Shown: positions 21,691 through 22,489 of the stretch, piece after piece
Position numbering within the stretch: the stretch's first letter is position 1
How the letters are laid out: each line of letters begins with the position of its first letter
Position numbers and translations under genes: made by a program
DNA from: UBA3478 sp964217345
GTDB taxonomy: Bacteria > Bacteroidota > Bacteroidia > Flavobacteriales > Flavobacteriaceae
Assembly (NCBI GenBank): GCA_964217345.1
Contig: CAXPJI010000003.1
Coordinates: 1-22,489, forward strand
DNA: 22,489 nt
Reading direction: 5' to 3'
Notes under the pieces: generated by a model
Seen by the model: only the letters and a program-made list of their open reading frames with translations
Told to the model about the DNA's origin: nothing
Databases searched by the model: none

Positions 21691-21723
21691 AAAAAGCCCC
21701 CTCGATGAGGGGGCTTTTTTTTT
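21691..21723 (+). terminator. Strong intrinsic terminator after rng
   Basis: AAAAAGCCCCCTC (21691-21703) and GAGGGGGCTTTTT (21707-21719) form a 13-base-pair stem with loop GAT. The T-run continues to nine T (21715-21723). It starts at the base after the rng stop, so recX needs its own promoter or relies on readthrough. Confidence 0.95.
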
Positions 21724-21737
21724 GCAGTAAACCGAAG

Positions 21738-21745
21738 TACTTTTG
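21738..21745 (+). promoter_or_regulatory. -7-like box abutting the recX start
   Basis: TACTTTTG is an exact TAnnTTTG match, ending one base before the recX ATG at 21747. If used, transcription would start at or next to the start codon, giving a leaderless message. No -33 TTTG lies at the usual spacing, where the terminator T-run is found. Confidence 0.4.
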
Positions 21746-21746
21746 A

Positions 21747-22226
21747 ATGGTGTACTACAAGCCAAAGACTACATCTTACACTATCGACGAGGCGAAACAG
21801 CGCATTGAAAACTATTGTGCCTATCGAGAGCGCTGCCATAGCGAAGTAGTTTCAAAGCTTGAGTCTATGGGGATGATTCCTGAGGCCATAGAAAAAATCG
21901 TAAATGATCTTATTCAGTCCAATTACCTAAATGAACAACGTTTCGCCATTCAATTCGCACTGGGAAAATTCAGAATCAAGCAATGGGGAAAAAGACGAAT
22001 CGAAAGAGAGTTGAAGTTCAAAGGACTCAGTCCTTTCACCATAAAAAAAACCATCCAAGCTCTAGAAAAGGAAGATTATGAAGGCTGCTTTCACTCCCTC
22101 TTTGATAAAAAATTAGATTCGTTCAGCACTTTTGAAGGTCAAAAACTAAAAAGCAAGCTCATTCGTTATTTTCAGTATCGAGGTTGGGAAAACGAACTCA
22201 TATTTAATCGAATAGAGCGGCTTTAG
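21747..22226 (+). CDS. recX: Regulatory protein RecX
   Basis: RecX binds RecA filaments and modulates their activity. The 159-residue helical protein has the family repeats: YTIDEAKQRIENYCAYRERC (11-30), SEVVSKLESMGMIPEAIEKIV, NYLNEQRFAIQFALGKFRIKQWGKRRIERELKFKG, and a last repeat ending YFQYRGWENELIFNRIERL. recA is not in the window. It is separated from rng by a strong terminator. I kept the first ATG because its N-terminus resembles other flavobacterial RecX proteins. Confidence 0.92.
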   Translation: MVYYKPKTTSYTIDEAKQRIENYCAYRERCHSEVVSKLESMGMIPEAIEKIVNDLIQSNYLNEQRFAIQFALGKFRIKQWGKRRIERELKFKGLSPFTIKKTIQALEKEDYEGCFHSLFDKKLDSFSTFEGQKLKSKLIRYFQYRGWENELIFNRIERL

Positions 22227-22259
22227 GCCCGATTCATTCGAAGGCAGTATCTTTTCATC

Positions 22260-22489
22260 ATGAGATTAGTCAGATTCGCAGAGCGACAGGTATTGGCCTC
22301 CTTAGTGAGTCTGAGTGTGCTGTTACGTTTTCCTTTTTTCTTTAGAGACTACATCGATAAAGATGAAAGCACCTTTATTCTTATGGGACAAGCATGGGTT
22401 GACGGATTTCTGCCCTATACCTTGCTTTGGGACTTGAAACCACCACTAGTCTTTCTCTACTTCGCTAAAATCATTTACCTATTTGGCAA
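22260..22489 (+). CDS. GT39-like membrane glycosyltransferase, N-terminal fragment
   Basis: The first 76 codons of a membrane protein are visible before the window ends. The translation runs MRLVRFAERQVLASLVSLSV, a first membrane helix into LLRFPFFF, then RDYIDKDESTFILMGQAWVDGFLPY and LLWDLKPPLVFLYFAKII. The acidic DKDE pair in the first extracytoplasmic loop and the DLKPP motif are typical of PMT_2/GT39 GT-C transferases, which use lipid-linked sugars to modify lipids or proteins. The acceptor is unknown. A TATCTTTT box (22248-22255) lies just upstream. The gene begins 33 bases after recX. Confidence 0.8.
   Translation, partial: MRLVRFAERQVLASLVSLSVLLRFPFFFRDYIDKDESTFILMGQAWVDGFLPYTLLWDLKPPLVFLYFAKIIYLFG

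Noticed and set aside
1..22489. Search for CRISPR arrays, insertion sequences, tRNA/rRNA genes, att sites, phage or defence genes
   Set aside because: No regularly spaced repeats, transposase motifs, tRNA-like cloverleaf or defence-family motifs were recognised; all long frames are explained by housekeeping or lineage families.

Overview
The window is a chromosomal housekeeping segment of a member of the Bacteroidota, most likely order Flavobacteriales. The evidence is the set of lineage-restricted families (DUF3098, DUF3127, DUF4301, a GldE-type CNNM/CBS protein, L21 with a C-terminal extension), Bacteroidota-type -7 promoter boxes (TAnnTTTG) in front of several operons, and the lack of obvious Shine-Dalgarno sequences. 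I cannot name the genus. I see no rRNA, tRNA, CRISPR array, insertion sequence, prophage or sign of recent transfer. Genes are densely packed and no gene-free stretch exceeds 300 bases.

Layout. 1-264 (-) is the 5' end of leuS. 360-3654 (+) is an operon: ftsX, a DUF3098 membrane protein, uppP, truB and a TonB-C-domain protein. Its end overlaps a convergent thioredoxin-like gene (3631-4185, -). The tag 3-methyladenine glycosylase (4257-4817, +) converges on a minus-strand operon greA - HIT protein - DUF3127 (6081 down to 4814). A small plus-strand lipoprotein with a Rieske-like but ligand-poor fold (6168-6614) is divergent from greA. A second minus-strand operon runs from 9892 to 6620: Sfp-type phosphopantetheinyl transferase, PnuC, a NadR-type nicotinamide riboside kinase and DUF4301. 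ahcY and a DUF1569/DinB-like gene (9943-11711, +) end at a strong bidirectional terminator shared with rplU-rpmA (12558 to 11762, -). 12786-16613 (+) holds a two-subunit M16 peptidase and a small lipoprotein. Convergent to it is the minus-strand mutY-ssb-gldE operon (19490 to 16637). Divergent from mutY are an HU-family gene and a 29-residue very basic ORF (19587-19993, +), then rng, recX and the start of a GT39-like membrane glycosyltransferase, cut by the window end.

Functional themes. These are cell envelope growth and division (FtsX, UppP, GldE, lipoproteins, M16 peptidases), translation and RNA (LeuRS, TruB, L21, L27, RNase G, GreA), DNA repair and binding (Tag, MutY, SSB, RecX, HU), and cofactor metabolism (PnuC plus NR kinase for NAD salvage, PPTase for carrier-protein activation, AhcY for S-adenosylhomocysteine recycling).

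I found no clear new multi-gene system. The most interesting items are an SSB-type C-terminal tip on the DUF3127 protein, UTP-sugar pyrophosphorylase-like motifs in DUF4301, an L21 carrying a Rho_N/SAP-like tail, the 29-residue basic ORF behind HU, the lipoprotein with a degenerate Rieske-like region, and complementary active-site losses in the paired M16 subunits.
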